Below, piece after piece: positions 17,294 through 26,069 of a DNA stretch of 64,000 nt. Below the pieces are notes generated by a model, which saw only the letters and a program-made list of their open reading frames with translations, searched no databases and was not told the origin of the DNA. The stretch comes from an uncultured Rubrobacteraceae bacterium (GTDB taxonomy: Bacteria > Actinomycetota > Rubrobacteria > Rubrobacterales > Rubrobacteraceae). Location: assembly GCA_902806095.1 (NCBI GenBank), contig CADCVF010000011.1, forward strand, positions 60,405 to 124,404. The letters are read 5' to 3'. Numbering within the stretch: the stretch's first letter is position 1; each line of letters opens with the position of its first letter. The translations under genes and the position numbers were made by a program.

Positions 17294-18157
17294 TTGCATA
17301 CCGACTTAGAGAACGCCGGAGTGAACCGGCCACACCTCGTGGTCTTGCAAGGACCGGGGCTCGGCGACTTCTTCGAGATAACCGACGACGAGCTCGTTCT
17401 TGGCAGCGACCCGTTTCAGGCTGACATCGTGGTGCGGGACGTTGAGGTCGAACCGCGCCACGCCGAGCTGTACCGGAAACCCGGCGGCTACGCGGTGCGG
17501 GGCGTGCAGGCAGCGAAGACCATCGCGCTCAACGGTGAGGTCATGAAGGAGCCTGGGTGTGGCCAACTCTTGTCCGACGGGGACCGTATACACGTTGGCG
17601 ACTCCGTACTCGAGTTCTCGCACCAGGATGAGATCAAAGCCTCCTTCTACGAACAGTTGCACCACCTCGTGAACCGCGACCACCTCACCGGCCTCTTCTC
17701 CAAGGGACGCTTCGACCGCGAGTTCGAGCACCGCCTCGAGGCGATGGCCGACGAGGGAAGACCCTTGAGCGTGCTCATGGCCGACATAGACAGCCTCAAG
17801 AAGATAAACGATGCCAACGGACACCTGCTAGGCGAGTACGTCGTCGGTGAGATAGGGCGCATCATCGGCGCCATGCACGAAGGAGGGGGGCGCAGGGCGA
17901 CCCGCTTTGGGGGCGACGAGTACCAGGGCGTCCTCCCCGACCTCTGCAAGCAGGAGGCCCTTAGGGTAGCCGAGGAGATACGTCGCCGCGTCGAAGCACA
18001 GACCTTCGAAAGGGGCGATGTCGCCGCCAAGACAACCATCTCCATAGGCATCGCCAGCTACCCCGAGGACGGGACCACCCACCAGGCACTGACCCACGCC
18101 GCAGACGCTGCGCTCTACAGGGCCAAACGGGCCGGCGGCAACACCGTCAGCGATTAG
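17294..18157 (+). CDS. FHA-GGDEF diguanylate cyclase
   Basis: About 287 residues. An FHA domain (about 10-110; HLVVLQGPGLGDFFEI, LGSDPFQADIVV, RHAELY, LNGE) is followed by a GGDEF domain (about 130-287) with DHLTGLFSKGRFD, the metal aspartate in LMADIDSLKKIND and the active-site variant RFGGDEYQ. It makes cyclic di-GMP from GTP; the FHA part should tie activity to a phosphothreonine partner. I prefer TTG 17294: GGAGGT sits at 17279-17284, 9 nt upstream, and the -10 at 17263-17268 would start the mRNA near 17275. The in-frame ATG 17267 lies inside that -10. A composite repeat follows the stop at once. Confidence 0.9.
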   Translation: MHTDLENAGVNRPHLVVLQGPGLGDFFEITDDELVLGSDPFQADIVVRDVEVEPRHAELYRKPGGYAVRGVQAAKTIALNGEVMKEPGCGQLLSDGDRIHVGDSVLEFSHQDEIKASFYEQLHHLVNRDHLTGLFSKGRFDREFEHRLEAMADEGRPLSVLMADIDSLKKINDANGHLLGEYVVGEIGRIIGAMHEGGGRRATRFGGDEYQGVLPDLCKQEALRVAEEIRRRVEAQTFERGDVAAKTTISIGIASYPEDGTTHQALTHAADAALYRAKRAGGNTVSD

Positions 18158-18216
18158 AGCTGTCAGCATGTCAGCACGCTGCGCCCTTCGGGCTTCGCTT
18201 GTCAGCACTTCAGCTC
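18158..18216. repeat. TCAGC repeat, copy 3 (left half only)
   Basis: Starts 2 nt after the TAG of the GGDEF gene. It contains two TCAGC boxes, a GCGCCCTTCGGGC-type hairpin and two more boxes (TTGTCAGCACTTCAGC). No GCTGA half follows. Confidence 0.75.
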
Positions 18217-18354
18217 CTTGCTTACGTCAGATGACTCGTGGACGGATACGCGGTTCGCGGTAAGTCAGTGACTCCGCACATTGCTCTAGCCCCGACGCTC
18301 CTTTCGAGCGACCTCAGGCACACGGCCGTATCGCGTCATCACTGAGGCCGTGCA

Positions 18355-18360
18355 TATAAT
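18355..18360 (+). promoter_or_regulatory. Consensus -10 box for the HdeD-like gene
   Basis: TATAAT at 18355-18360 sits about 67 nt before the start codon. No good -35 match was seen. The implied leader is about 60 nt and has a strong AAGGAGGAAGG ribosome site. Confidence 0.55.
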
Positions 18361-18427
18361 GTGTCCGACAGAAGGGTATCGGCGCACCGTGGTGCCCTGG
18401 TGACGGACACGAAGAAGGAGGAAGGTA

Positions 18428-19015
18428 ATGACCCAACCACAGGCGGCATTGCCGGCGGAGACCGGACACTGGTGGGCACTGGCCCTGCGCGGCGCCATCG
18501 CCATACTCTTCGGGTTGGCCGCGCTCCTGCGACCGGGGATCGCTCTCGAGGCATTGATCCTGCTGTTCGGGGCCTACGCCCTGGTCGACGGCGTGTTCTC
18601 GATAGTGGGCGTGTTCGGAGGCACCCGCGGTGGGACTCCCCGCTGGCTTCTGCTCATCGAAGGAGTGGCCAGCATCCTTGCCGGCCTGATCGCCTTCTTC
18701 CTGCCAGGACTGACCGCCATCCTCCTTCTGTACCTCATCGCCGCCTGGGCTGTCGTCACGGGGATCTCCGAGATAGCTATGGCCATCAGGCTCCGTAAGG
18801 AGATAACGGGCGAATGGGCCCTTATCGTGGGTGGCGCGTTCTCTGTGCTCTTCGGGGTGATCCTGGCCGTCGTAGGTCCTGTGGTCGGCTTGATCTCGCT
18901 CCTGTGGCTGATCGGGTTCTACGCCGTGGCGTTCGGGATCCTGATGCTGATCACGGCCTTCAGCGTGCGCGGCGGGGACAGCGGAGGCGCCGACAGGCCG
19001 AGCAGGGTCGTCTGA
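18428..19015 (+). CDS. HdeD/DUF308 family membrane protein
   Basis: 195 residues with six membrane segments arranged as three helix pairs, each starting with a glycine-rich turn (RGAIAILFGLAALLRPG, IEGVASILAGLIAFFLPG, VGGAFSVLFGVILAVVGP). This is the HdeD-type internal repeat. E. coli HdeD is linked to acid resistance, but the function here is unknown. ATG at 18428 with AAGGAGGAAGG 5 nt upstream. The stop codon is followed 2 nt later by a 13-bp hairpin of repeat copy 4. Confidence 0.85.
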   Translation: MTQPQAALPAETGHWWALALRGAIAILFGLAALLRPGIALEALILLFGAYALVDGVFSIVGVFGGTRGGTPRWLLLIEGVASILAGLIAFFLPGLTAILLLYLIAAWAVVTGISEIAMAIRLRKEITGEWALIVGGAFSVLFGVILAVVGPVVGLISLLWLIGFYAVAFGILMLITAFSVRGGDSGGADRPSRVV

Positions 19016-19017
19016 GT

Positions 19018-19223
19018 TTGCAAAGGGGCTGAAGCCCCTTTGCAAGCATTTCAGCTTGTCACAATTTCAGCACGGCGCCTGTCGGGCGCTTGTCAGCTTC
19101 CGCAAGTCCTTGCTGACTGGCTGACAAGACGCCTTCAAGGCGCCGTGCTGACAAGCGAAGGCGCTAGCCTGAGCGTGCTGAAATGCGTGGGTTTTGGAAG
19201 GGTTGGACCCTTCCAAAACCCGC
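19018..19223. repeat. TCAGC/GCTGA composite inverted repeat, copy 4, between convergent genes
   Basis: Left outer hairpin: 13 bp (19018-19030 with 19033-19045), just after the HdeD-like stop. Inside are TTTCAGC and TGTCAGC boxes, a GGCGCC-type hairpin, the centre CTTCCGCAAG, then GCTGA boxes around GGCGCC and GAAGGCGC stems. Right outer hairpin: 15 bp core (19189-19203 with 19207-19221), ending 3 nt before the gatA stop codon. The copy fills the whole gap between the two genes. Confidence 0.85.
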
Positions 19224-19224
19224 T

Positions 19225-20676
19225 TCACGGTTTCATCTGGTAGCGGAAATCGGCTACCTGCTCGGTGGCGCGGGCGGCGCGTAGCAGCGTAGGTTCGGTG
19301 AAGTGGTCGCTCATTAGCTGGACACCTACCGGGAGTCCTTCCGAGAGGCCACCGGGGACGCTTATCGCCGGGATGCCGGCGAGGTTCGCGGGGACGGCGC
19401 AGATGTCGTTGGCGTACATGGCCAGGGGATCGTCCACTTTCTCACCGATCTCGAACGCAACCGTAGGGGCGGTCGGCGAGAGCAGGACATCGTAGCGGGC
19501 GAAGGCCGCCTGGAAGTCCTCGATGATCCTGGTCCTCACCTTCTGAGCCTGGGCGTAGTAGGCGTCGTAGTAGCCCGAAGACAGGGCGTAGGCACCGAGC
19601 ATGATCCTTCGCTTCGCCTCGGCCCCGAAGCCTTCCTCGCGGGTCTTGCGATACATTTCGTGTACCCCGTCGGCCGAAACCCTCAAACCGTATCGCACGC
19701 CGTCGAAGCGGGCGAGGTTCGAAGAGACCTCGGCAGGGGCGATGATGTAGTAGGCTGGAAGCCCGTACCCTGAATGCGGCAGGCTCGCCTCCCCTACCTC
19801 GGCCCCGGCACCTTCGAGCCCGCTGGCCACTCTCTCGGCGACCTCGCGCACTCCCGGCTCTATCCCCTCACCCATCAGCTCGGGGACCACCCCGATCCGC
19901 AGGCCTTCCACACCGTCTTCGAGGTTCGTCAGGTAGTCGGGAACCTCGACGTTGGCGCTCGTCGAGTCGCGCGGGTCGTGGCCTGCTATGGCCTGCAGGA
20001 GGAGTGCACCGTCGCGCACATCGCGAGTCATCGGCCCGACAACGTCGAGCGAGGAGGCGAAGGCGATCAAGCCGTGGCGGGAGACCCGCCCGTAGGTGGG
20101 CTTGAGCCCCACGATGCCGCAGAGCGCCGCAGGCTGGCGCACGGAGCCGCCCGTGTCGGTCCCGAGCGCCCACCAGCCCTCGCCCGCCGCGACAGCAGCC
20201 GCAGATCCACCCGAGGATCCGCCAGGAACGCGGCCAAGGTCCCAGGGATTACGGGTGGGCCCGTAGGCCGAGTTCTCCGTCGATGAGCCCATCGCGAACT
20301 CGTCACAGTTGGCTTTGCCCACGACAATAAGGTCATCGCCGAAGTTTCTTAGCGCCGATGCGTCGTATAGCGGCTCGAAGTTCTCAAGTATCCGCGACCC
20401 GCACGTCGTCCTTACGCCCCGTGTCGAGAGTACGTCCTTTACGACGAGCGGAACCCCCTCCCAAAGATTACGACCTCCGTTCCTGGCGTCCACCGCCTCG
20501 GCGCGTTCGAGCGCCAGCCCCGGCGTAGTCGTCACGAAGGCGTTGATCTCGTCCTCGACCTCACCTATGCGCGTGTTGGCGACCTCGGCGGCCTCGCGGG
20601 CCGAGACCTCGCCGGCTTCTATCTCCTCTGCGAGCGCGTGGGCCGTGAGGTCGAGCAAGCTATGGCTACCAGCCAT
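19225..20676 (-). CDS. gatA: Aspartyl/glutamyl-tRNA amidotransferase subunit A
   Basis: 483 residues. The amidase-signature enzyme that releases ammonia from glutamine for GatB. The Ser-cisSer-Lys triad is visible: lysine in [12 protein letters not shown], serines in [16 protein letters not shown], and the glycine-rich [16 protein letters not shown] that follows. The C-terminus has [20 protein letters not shown] at 20676, one base after the gatC stop, so gatCA are cotranscribed. The stop borders the outer hairpin of repeat copy 4. Confidence 0.96.
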   Translation of the reverse strand: MAGSHSLLDLTAHALAEEIEAGEVSAREAAEVANTRIGEVEDEINAFVTTTPGLALERAEAVDARNGGRNLWEGVPLVVKDVLSTRGVRTTCGSRILENFEPLYDASALRNFGDDLIVVGKANCDEFAMGSSTENSAYGPTRNPWDLGRVPGGSSGGSAAAVAAGEGWWALGTDTGGSVRQPAALCGIVGLKPTYGRVSRHGLIAFASSLDVVGPMTRDVRDGALLLQAIAGHDPRDSTSANVEVPDYLTNLEDGVEGLRIGVVPELMGEGIEPGVREVAERVASGLEGAGAEVGEASLPHSGYGLPAYYIIAPAEVSSNLARFDGVRYGLRVSADGVHEMYRKTREEGFGAEAKRRIMLGAYALSSGYYDAYYAQAQKVRTRIIEDFQAAFARYDVLLSPTAPTVAFEIGEKVDDPLAMYANDICAVPANLAGIPAISVPGGLSEGLPVGVQLMSDHFTEPTLLRAARATEQVADFRYQMKP

Positions 20677-20677
20677 C

Positions 20678-20959
20678 TCAGTCGATCCTGGGGACGGCGA
20701 AGAGGTCCTCTACACGCTCGGGGGCCTGGAAGAGGGCCTCTTCCTGCGAGAGCTCGGGGCGTGGCCCGTCGGGGCGTAGGACGTTCGAGAGGTCGAGCGG
20801 GTTCGCCGTCGGCGGCACGTCGGCGAGGTCGAGCTCCCGGATCTTCTCTATGCTGTCCAGTATCGCGTCGAGCTGCCCGCCTATCTTCTCTATCTCATCG
20901 TCCGTGAGTCCCAACCGCGCCAGATTCGCAACGTGGCGCACCTGCTCTTCGGATATCAT
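20678..20959 (-). CDS. gatC: Aspartyl/glutamyl-tRNA amidotransferase subunit C
   Basis: 93 residues, the usual length for GatC. It starts MISEEQVRHVANLARLGLTD, a typical family N-terminus, and ends with RPDGPRPELSQEEAL, the segment that wraps round GatA. I chose ATG 20959 (CGGAGA upstream); the frame is open for another 47 codons upstream, but that sequence does not look like GatC. It stabilises the GatA-GatB complex. A TAAGAT box near 21000 on the minus strand may be the -10. Confidence 0.93.
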   Translation of the reverse strand: MISEEQVRHVANLARLGLTDDEIEKIGGQLDAILDSIEKIRELDLADVPPTANPLDLSNVLRPDGPRPELSQEEALFQAPERVEDLFAVPRID

Positions 20960-21250
20960 GTCCGGTCTCCGGTCTTTCGCTCTTAGAACTAGCCCATATC
21001 TTAGCGCAGCGCCAGCGGTCCTTCGCGCCGGCAACGCGAGGCTAACTTTGTCTCGCCTCATGGATGCGTCGAGCACGTCCTTCGGTGAGAGCTGTTGCAC
21101 GCGAGGGCCAATGCGATTCTAATTCTACGGGCGCGGAGTTTGGCCTGTCAGAGACTCCGTATCTGTGAGAAGGTTGATGAGTTGGCCGGATGACCGAAGG
21201 CGACGAGAATACGGCCACAAAAACCCCGTCCCGGAGGAGGAAGCGAGGAG

Positions 21251-23134
21251 ATGGAGATCCACGAGGCAGCGAGCGCATCCGAGAAGACCGATGACAGGAG
21301 AGTAGAGGACGCGCCCGGCTACCAGCCCATAGAGAACTACGGGATCATCGGCGACCTGCACACGACGGCCCTTGTTGGTATGGACGGTTCGATAGACTGG
21401 CTGTGCCTGCCGCACCACGACTCCCCGAGCGTCTTCGCGGCCATCCTCGACCGCGCGAAAGGGGGGCGGTTCAGGATCTCCCCAGACATGGAGGGGGCTA
21501 CCTGCAAGCAACTCTACTGGCCTGATACGAACGTCCTGGTCACGCGGTTCTTCACGCCCGACGGGGTAGGGGAGATCACGGACTATATGCTGATAGGCGC
21601 TTCCGAAAGCGGCCATGAGCGACACCGGATCATCCGCCGCGTCGAGGTGGTGCGCGGCACCATGACGTTCCGGATGGAGTGTACTCCGGCCTTCGACTAC
21701 GCCAGGGAGGAGCACGAGACCAGGATCGTCCCCGGAGGGGCGGCCTTCGATACCCCCGAGCTCAGCCTGGGACTGGCTTCGTCTTACCCCTTGCAGCAGA
21801 GGGGCAACGGGGCCATGACCGAGTTCACGCTGCAGGAGGAACAGTCCACTGTTTTCGTGCTCAGGGAGATAGAAGCCGGAGAAGGCTGCGGGGTCTGTCT
21901 TTCCAGGGAGGACGAAGAAGAGATCTTCATGCAGACCGTCGAGTACTGGCGCAACTGGCTCTCGAAGTGCACCTACACGGGCCGCTGGCGCGAGATGGTC
22001 CGCCGATCGGCCCTGACCCTGAAGCTGCTGACCTTCGAGCCGACGGGGGCGATAGTAGCGGCCCCTACGATGGGCCTGCCCGAGGGTGTGGGCGGCGAGC
22101 GCAACTGGGACTACCGATACACCTGGATCAGGGACGCCGCATTCACCCTCTACGGACTACTGCGCATCGGTTTCACAGAGGAGGCCGCAGGGTTCATAAA
22201 GTGGCTGGGATCGCGTTGCCAGAGATCCAAGCCCGACGGGTCACTGCAACTCATGTACGGGATAGACGGGCGCCAGGACCTGACAGAGGAGACTCTGGAT
22301 CACCTCGAAGGCTATCGCGGCTCACGTCCTGTCAGGCTCGGAAACGGCGCCTACGACCAGCTGCAGCTGGATATCTACGGCGAGCTCATGGATGCCGTCT
22401 ACCTCTACAACAAGCACGGCTCGCCCATCTCCTACGATCTGTGGACCCACCTGCGGGCCCTGATCAACTGGCTCTGCGACAACTGGCAGAACGAGGACGA
22501 GGGGATCTGGGAGACGAGGGGCGGCCGCAGGAACTTCGTGTACTCCAGACTCATGTGCTGGGTCGCCGTAGACAGGGGCTTGAGGCTCGCCGACAAGCGC
22601 TCCTTCCCCGCCGACCGCGAACGCTGGCTCGAGGTCCGCGATAGGATCTACGAGGAGATCATGGAAAAGGGCTGGAGCCAGGAGCGGGAGGCGTTCGTGC
22701 AGTCCTACGGCGACGACACGCTGGATGCCTCGAGCCTGATCATGCCCCTCGTCTTCTTCCTTTCGCCCAGCGATCCCAGGATGCTCAAGACACTAGACGC
22801 CATCAACCGCCCCCCCAAGGATGGAGGACTCGTCTCCAACAGCCTCGTCTACCGCTACGATGTACAGAAGTCCGCGGATGGCCTGACGGGTGAGGAAGGG
22901 ACCTTCAGCCTGTGCACCTTCTGGCTCGTCGAGGCGCTAACGCGGGCTGGCCGGCTCGAGGAATCCCGCCTCATCTTCGAGCACATGCTCGGTTACGCCA
23001 ACCACCTCGGGCTCTACGCCGAGGAGATCGGGCACTCCGGCGAGGCGCTCGGCAACTTCCCCCAGGCCTTTACGCACCTCACCCTCATCAGCGCGGCCTA
23101 CAACCTCGATAGGGCACTCGGAAGCAGGGGTTAG
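21251..23134 (+). CDS. Glycoside hydrolase family 15 protein (glucoamylase/trehalase-like)
   Basis: 627 residues. The N-terminal trehalase-like domain has [20 protein letters not shown] and [17 protein letters not shown]. The (alpha/alpha)6 catalytic domain has [35 protein letters not shown], and late [16 protein letters not shown] and [14 protein letters not shown]. Relatives hydrolyse trehalose or alpha-glucans; actinobacterial members are often trehalases. No signal peptide is seen, so it is probably cytoplasmic. The ATG has GGAGGAAGCGAGG upstream. The gap before it (20960-21250) shows no other gene. Confidence 0.88.
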   Translation: MEIHEAASASEKTDDRRVEDAPGYQPIENYGIIGDLHTTALVGMDGSIDWLCLPHHDSPSVFAAILDRAKGGRFRISPDMEGATCKQLYWPDTNVLVTRFFTPDGVGEITDYMLIGASESGHERHRIIRRVEVVRGTMTFRMECTPAFDYAREEHETRIVPGGAAFDTPELSLGLASSYPLQQRGNGAMTEFTLQEEQSTVFVLREIEAGEGCGVCLSREDEEEIFMQTVEYWRNWLSKCTYTGRWREMVRRSALTLKLLTFEPTGAIVAAPTMGLPEGVGGERNWDYRYTWIRDAAFTLYGLLRIGFTEEAAGFIKWLGSRCQRSKPDGSLQLMYGIDGRQDLTEETLDHLEGYRGSRPVRLGNGAYDQLQLDIYGELMDAVYLYNKHGSPISYDLWTHLRALINWLCDNWQNEDEGIWETRGGRRNFVYSRLMCWVAVDRGLRLADKRSFPADRERWLEVRDRIYEEIMEKGWSQEREAFVQSYGDDTLDASSLIMPLVFFLSPSDPRMLKTLDAINRPPKDGGLVSNSLVYRYDVQKSADGLTGEEGTFSLCTFWLVEALTRAGRLEESRLIFEHMLGYANHLGLYAEEIGHSGEALGNFPQAFTHLTLISAAYNLDRALGSRG

Positions 23135-23146
23135 CCCCGTTAGAAA

Positions 23147-23484
23147 ACGCTTGCGGTGCGTACGAACGATGGTGAAGCCCTCGAGCTCGATGCTGATAAC
23201 GTCTTTATCGACACCGGCGCCAGGCCGGCCAACCCCCCGATCGAGGGCCTGGATAGCGTACCCGCCCTGAACTCGACCTCCATCATGGAGCTAGACGAGT
23301 TACCCGAGCACCTGCTCGTGCTTGCTGCGCCGTGCTCGGAATAGAGGGAGGCGAGATCATGGCGATGATCCAGACAGCCATGATGGGCAACTTACCCTAC
23401 ACAGCCCTCAGCGACAGCATCTTCGCCCATCCCACACTCGCCGAGTCGCTGAACACCCTGTTCTCGACTGTGGAGCCCCGCTGA
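23147..23484 (+). pseudogene. Remnant of an FAD/NAD(P)-dependent disulfide oxidoreductase
   Basis: Two pieces of one flavoprotein are fused by deletion. The first (from about 23147) reads DNVFIDTGARPANPPIEG and [15 protein letters not shown], the middle of a mercuric-reductase/lipoamide-dehydrogenase-like protein. After a frame change near 23325-23335 the second piece reads [20 protein letters not shown] and [20 protein letters not shown], the C-terminal dimerisation end, stopping at 23482-23484. The N-terminal FAD motif and about 250 residues of the centre are missing, and an in-frame stop lies just upstream. It cannot make a working enzyme. Confidence 0.85.
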
Positions 23485-23507
23485 GCGGTTCGTATGTAGG
23501 CGGTTCA

Positions 23508-23541
23508 CCTATAAGGGCGGATCACGAACTGCCCTTATAGG
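23508..23541 (-). terminator. Hairpin downstream of folD
   Basis: An 11-bp perfect stem (CCTATAAGGGC at 23508-23518 with GCCCTTATAGG at 23531-23541) with a 12-nt loop lies 10 nt beyond the folD stop. No T-run follows, so it could be a weak terminator or serve the pseudogene on the other strand. Confidence 0.5.
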
Positions 23542-23550
23542 CAAACTGCT

Positions 23551-24402
23551 CTAGCTCTTCGGGCCAATCCGCGCCGCCGTGACCGTGTTGTGGAGCAGCA
23601 TCGCACGGGTCATCGGGCCTACGCCTCCGGGGACGGGGGAGATCCAGGCCGCCCTCGGCTCTACCTCGTCGAAGCGCACGTCCCCGACGAGCCCTCCTTC
23701 TTCTTTGCGGTGGATGCCGACGTCGACGACGACCGCGCCCTCCCCGACGTGCTCGGCACCTATCATCTCTCGCTTCCCGGCGGCGACGATGAGCACGTCA
23801 GCCCGCCTGGTGACCTCTGGGAGGTCCTGCGTACGCGAGTGGCAGACCGTGACGGTCGCGTTCTCGCGCAAGAGTAGCTGTGCGAGCGGCTTGCCCACGA
23901 GGTTAGAGCGTCCGACGACGACGGCCTCGCGGCCGGAGAGGTCTACGCCGTTGCGCTTAAGGAGTTGGATCACGCCGTGCGGGGTGCACGGGAGAAGACT
24001 GGGCAGGCCGACGACGAGTCTTCCTACGCTCTCGGGGCTGAGGCCGTCAACGTCTTTGGCGGGGTCGATGCTCGAGATCAAGGGCATGGGGTCAAGCCCT
24101 TCCGGTAGGGGGAGCTGAATGAAAAAGCCTGAGACGGCCGTATCTTCGTTCGAGCGCCCGACGAGGGCGGCGAGTTCCTCCTGGGGGACGTCAGCAGCGA
24201 AGCGGTGGACCTTCGACTCTATCCCTACCTCCTGGCTGTCGCGCTCCTTGGAGGCGACGTAGGTGACTGAAGCGGGGTCCTCGCCGACCAGGATCACGTC
24301 GAGCCGCACGAGAACGCCCCGTTCTAACAGCCCGGCGACCTCTGAGGCTACTTCGGAGCGGACCTCGGCCGCCGCCGTCTTGCCGTCGAGTATCTTCGCC
24401 AC
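23551..24402 (-). CDS. folD: Methylenetetrahydrofolate dehydrogenase / methenyl-THF cyclohydrolase
   Basis: 283 residues. Bifunctional one-carbon enzyme that interconverts methylene-, methenyl- and formyl-tetrahydrofolate with NADP. The catalytic lysine sits in TYVASKERDSQEVGI, and the cofactor region has VVGRSNLVGKPLAQLLL, PCTPHGVIQLL and a C-terminal PVPGGVGPMTRAML. GTG at 24402 with AGGAG upstream, 7 nt after the pyrophosphatase stop, so the two are probably cotranscribed. Confidence 0.95.
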   Translation of the reverse strand: MAKILDGKTAAAEVRSEVASEVAGLLERGVLVRLDVILVGEDPASVTYVASKERDSQEVGIESKVHRFAADVPQEELAALVGRSNEDTAVSGFFIQLPLPEGLDPMPLISSIDPAKDVDGLSPESVGRLVVGLPSLLPCTPHGVIQLLKRNGVDLSGREAVVVGRSNLVGKPLAQLLLRENATVTVCHSRTQDLPEVTRRADVLIVAAGKREMIGAEHVGEGAVVVDVGIHRKEEGGLVGDVRFDEVEPRAAWISPVPGGVGPMTRAMLLHNTVTAARIGPKS

Positions 24403-24409
24403 GGGTCTC

Positions 24410-26035
24410 CTAGAGCACCGAGAGCAGAACGGGGGCCACCTGTTTTTTGCGGCTCATCACGCCGGGCAGGTCTATAACGCCGTTCTGGGCCTGGGAGTCG
24501 AAGGCCTGGCGCACGGGGGAGCATTCCCCGACGCACAAGAGCTGGGTGCCCCCCTCTATGATATCCGTGACCATGAGCGCCGAGAACAGGTAGCCGTTCT
24601 CCCCTTTCAGGTCCTCCAGGGCCTCGATCAACTCGTCCTTGCGCTCGAGGAGGCCGGTACCGACGATCTCCACCTGGGAGACGCTTACCTTGTCACCCGA
24701 GCTCGTCCCGTACTCCTTCGCGTCGCGGCCGACGATCTCCTCCGCGGAGAGCGACGAGACGTCCGAAGAAGCCTCGAACATCTCCGTCCCGTACTCGTTC
24801 GCGTCCAGGCCGAGCATCTCCTCGAGGTATTCAGCGACCGTCCGGTCGCGGTCGGTGGTGGTCGGGGAGTTCAGTATCACCGTGTCAGAGAGTAGGGCAG
24901 CGAGCAACACCCTGGCCGTCGGGTCTTCGGGCTCGAGACCGCTCGCCTTGAAGCGCTCCACGATCAGGGTGGCCGTCGAGCCGACGGGGTCGAATGTGGC
25001 AGGGATGGGAGAGGTCGTCTCGATGTCCCCGATGTGGTGGTGATCCAGTATCTCCACGACCTCGGCCCGCTCGACCCCTGCGACGCTCTGCCCGATCTCG
25101 GCGTGGTCGACGAGGAGCACGCGGCGCGGTCTGGGGTTGAGGAGATCAGTCCTCGTAACCACCCCGATGGGCACGTTCTCCTCGTCCACGGCGATCGCCG
25201 CTCTGTAGTGAACCTCCATCACCTGCTCTGTTATCTCGGTTACGAGGTCGTCGGGGTAGACGGTCAGGGGGTTCTCGCTCATGACCTCCCAGCAGGGAAC
25301 GGAGAGCTGTATCAGGCGGCTCGTCACGTAGGAGTCGAGGGGAGAGAGCACGACGGCCGTGCCCTGCTCCCCGGCCATCTTCAGGACCTCGTCGTCGGGA
25401 CGTACCCCATTGGAGACGACGAGCACGCCGGCACCCAGCTCCAGGGCCCTCCTCTGGCCCTTCTGGCGGTCTCCTATTACCACGATATCGCCAGGCTTCA
25501 TGGACTGCCCCATCGAGTCAACGCTCATCGAGATGACCCACAACTGGCCCGATGACTCACTGTCTGCATCTCCGACCAGAAGCTCCCCCTCCAGCACCTC
25601 GACCATCGCCCCGACCGAGACAGGACTCTCTGCGAAAGTGGAAGCCCCACGCGACTCCCGCACGTACATGCGCGCCAGGTTACGCTCCGTGATGATCCCG
25701 GTGAGAGAGCCGTCGTCTTCCACTATCGGGAGCTGGCTTATGTTCCGTTGGGCCATCGTCAGGCCCACCTTGCGTAAGGGGTCGTTCTTGCGGGCGACGG
25801 CCACGTCCCCGGCCATGACGTCCTTTACTCGCAGCATGATGTGCTCGAGCAGCGCCGGCATTTCGGCCCCGCTCTTCTTCAGAGCCCACTTTGTCTGGAC
25901 GTTTACCTCCCCGAGCCGTACCGCCACGTAGTGGTTGTCCGGGTCGACGAGATTCTTGTACTCGGCGTATCCGATGGCCGAGGCGATGGTATCCGTATCT
26001 GGGTTCTTGTGACCCGTTACATAGACGTGGGGCAT
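24410..26035 (-). CDS. CBS/DRTGG-regulated manganese-dependent inorganic pyrophosphatase
   Basis: 541 residues, the length of regulated family II pyrophosphatases. The DHH catalytic core is split by a regulatory insert: GHKNPDTDTIASAIGYAEY at the start, then CBS1 (about 65-130), a DRTGG domain (about 135-240), CBS2 (about 245-300), the DHH motif LLVDHAEIG then EILDHHHIGDIE, and the C-terminal SRKKQ substrate motif. It hydrolyses pyrophosphate and is inhibited or activated by adenine nucleotides in relatives. ATG at 26035 with AGGAGGAGAG upstream. A short DANEYG / DAKEYG near-repeat occurs around residues 415-445. Confidence 0.93.
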   Translation of the reverse strand: MPHVYVTGHKNPDTDTIASAIGYAEYKNLVDPDNHYVAVRLGEVNVQTKWALKKSGAEMPALLEHIMLRVKDVMAGDVAVARKNDPLRKVGLTMAQRNISQLPIVEDDGSLTGIITERNLARMYVRESRGASTFAESPVSVGAMVEVLEGELLVGDADSESSGQLWVISMSVDSMGQSMKPGDIVVIGDRQKGQRRALELGAGVLVVSNGVRPDDEVLKMAGEQGTAVVLSPLDSYVTSRLIQLSVPCWEVMSENPLTVYPDDLVTEITEQVMEVHYRAAIAVDEENVPIGVVTRTDLLNPRPRRVLLVDHAEIGQSVAGVERAEVVEILDHHHIGDIETTSPIPATFDPVGSTATLIVERFKASGLEPEDPTARVLLAALLSDTVILNSPTTTDRDRTVAEYLEEMLGLDANEYGTEMFEASSDVSSLSAEEIVGRDAKEYGTSSGDKVSVSQVEIVGTGLLERKDELIEALEDLKGENGYLFSALMVTDIIEGGTQLLCVGECSPVRQAFDSQAQNGVIDLPGVMSRKKQVAPVLLSVL

Positions 26036-26069
26036 GCCGCTCTCCTCCTATACGACGCCTTCATAGGGA

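Noticed and set aside
20960..21100. N-terminal extension of GatC
   Set aside because: The extra 47 residues do not resemble GatC, and ATG 20959 gives the normal length.
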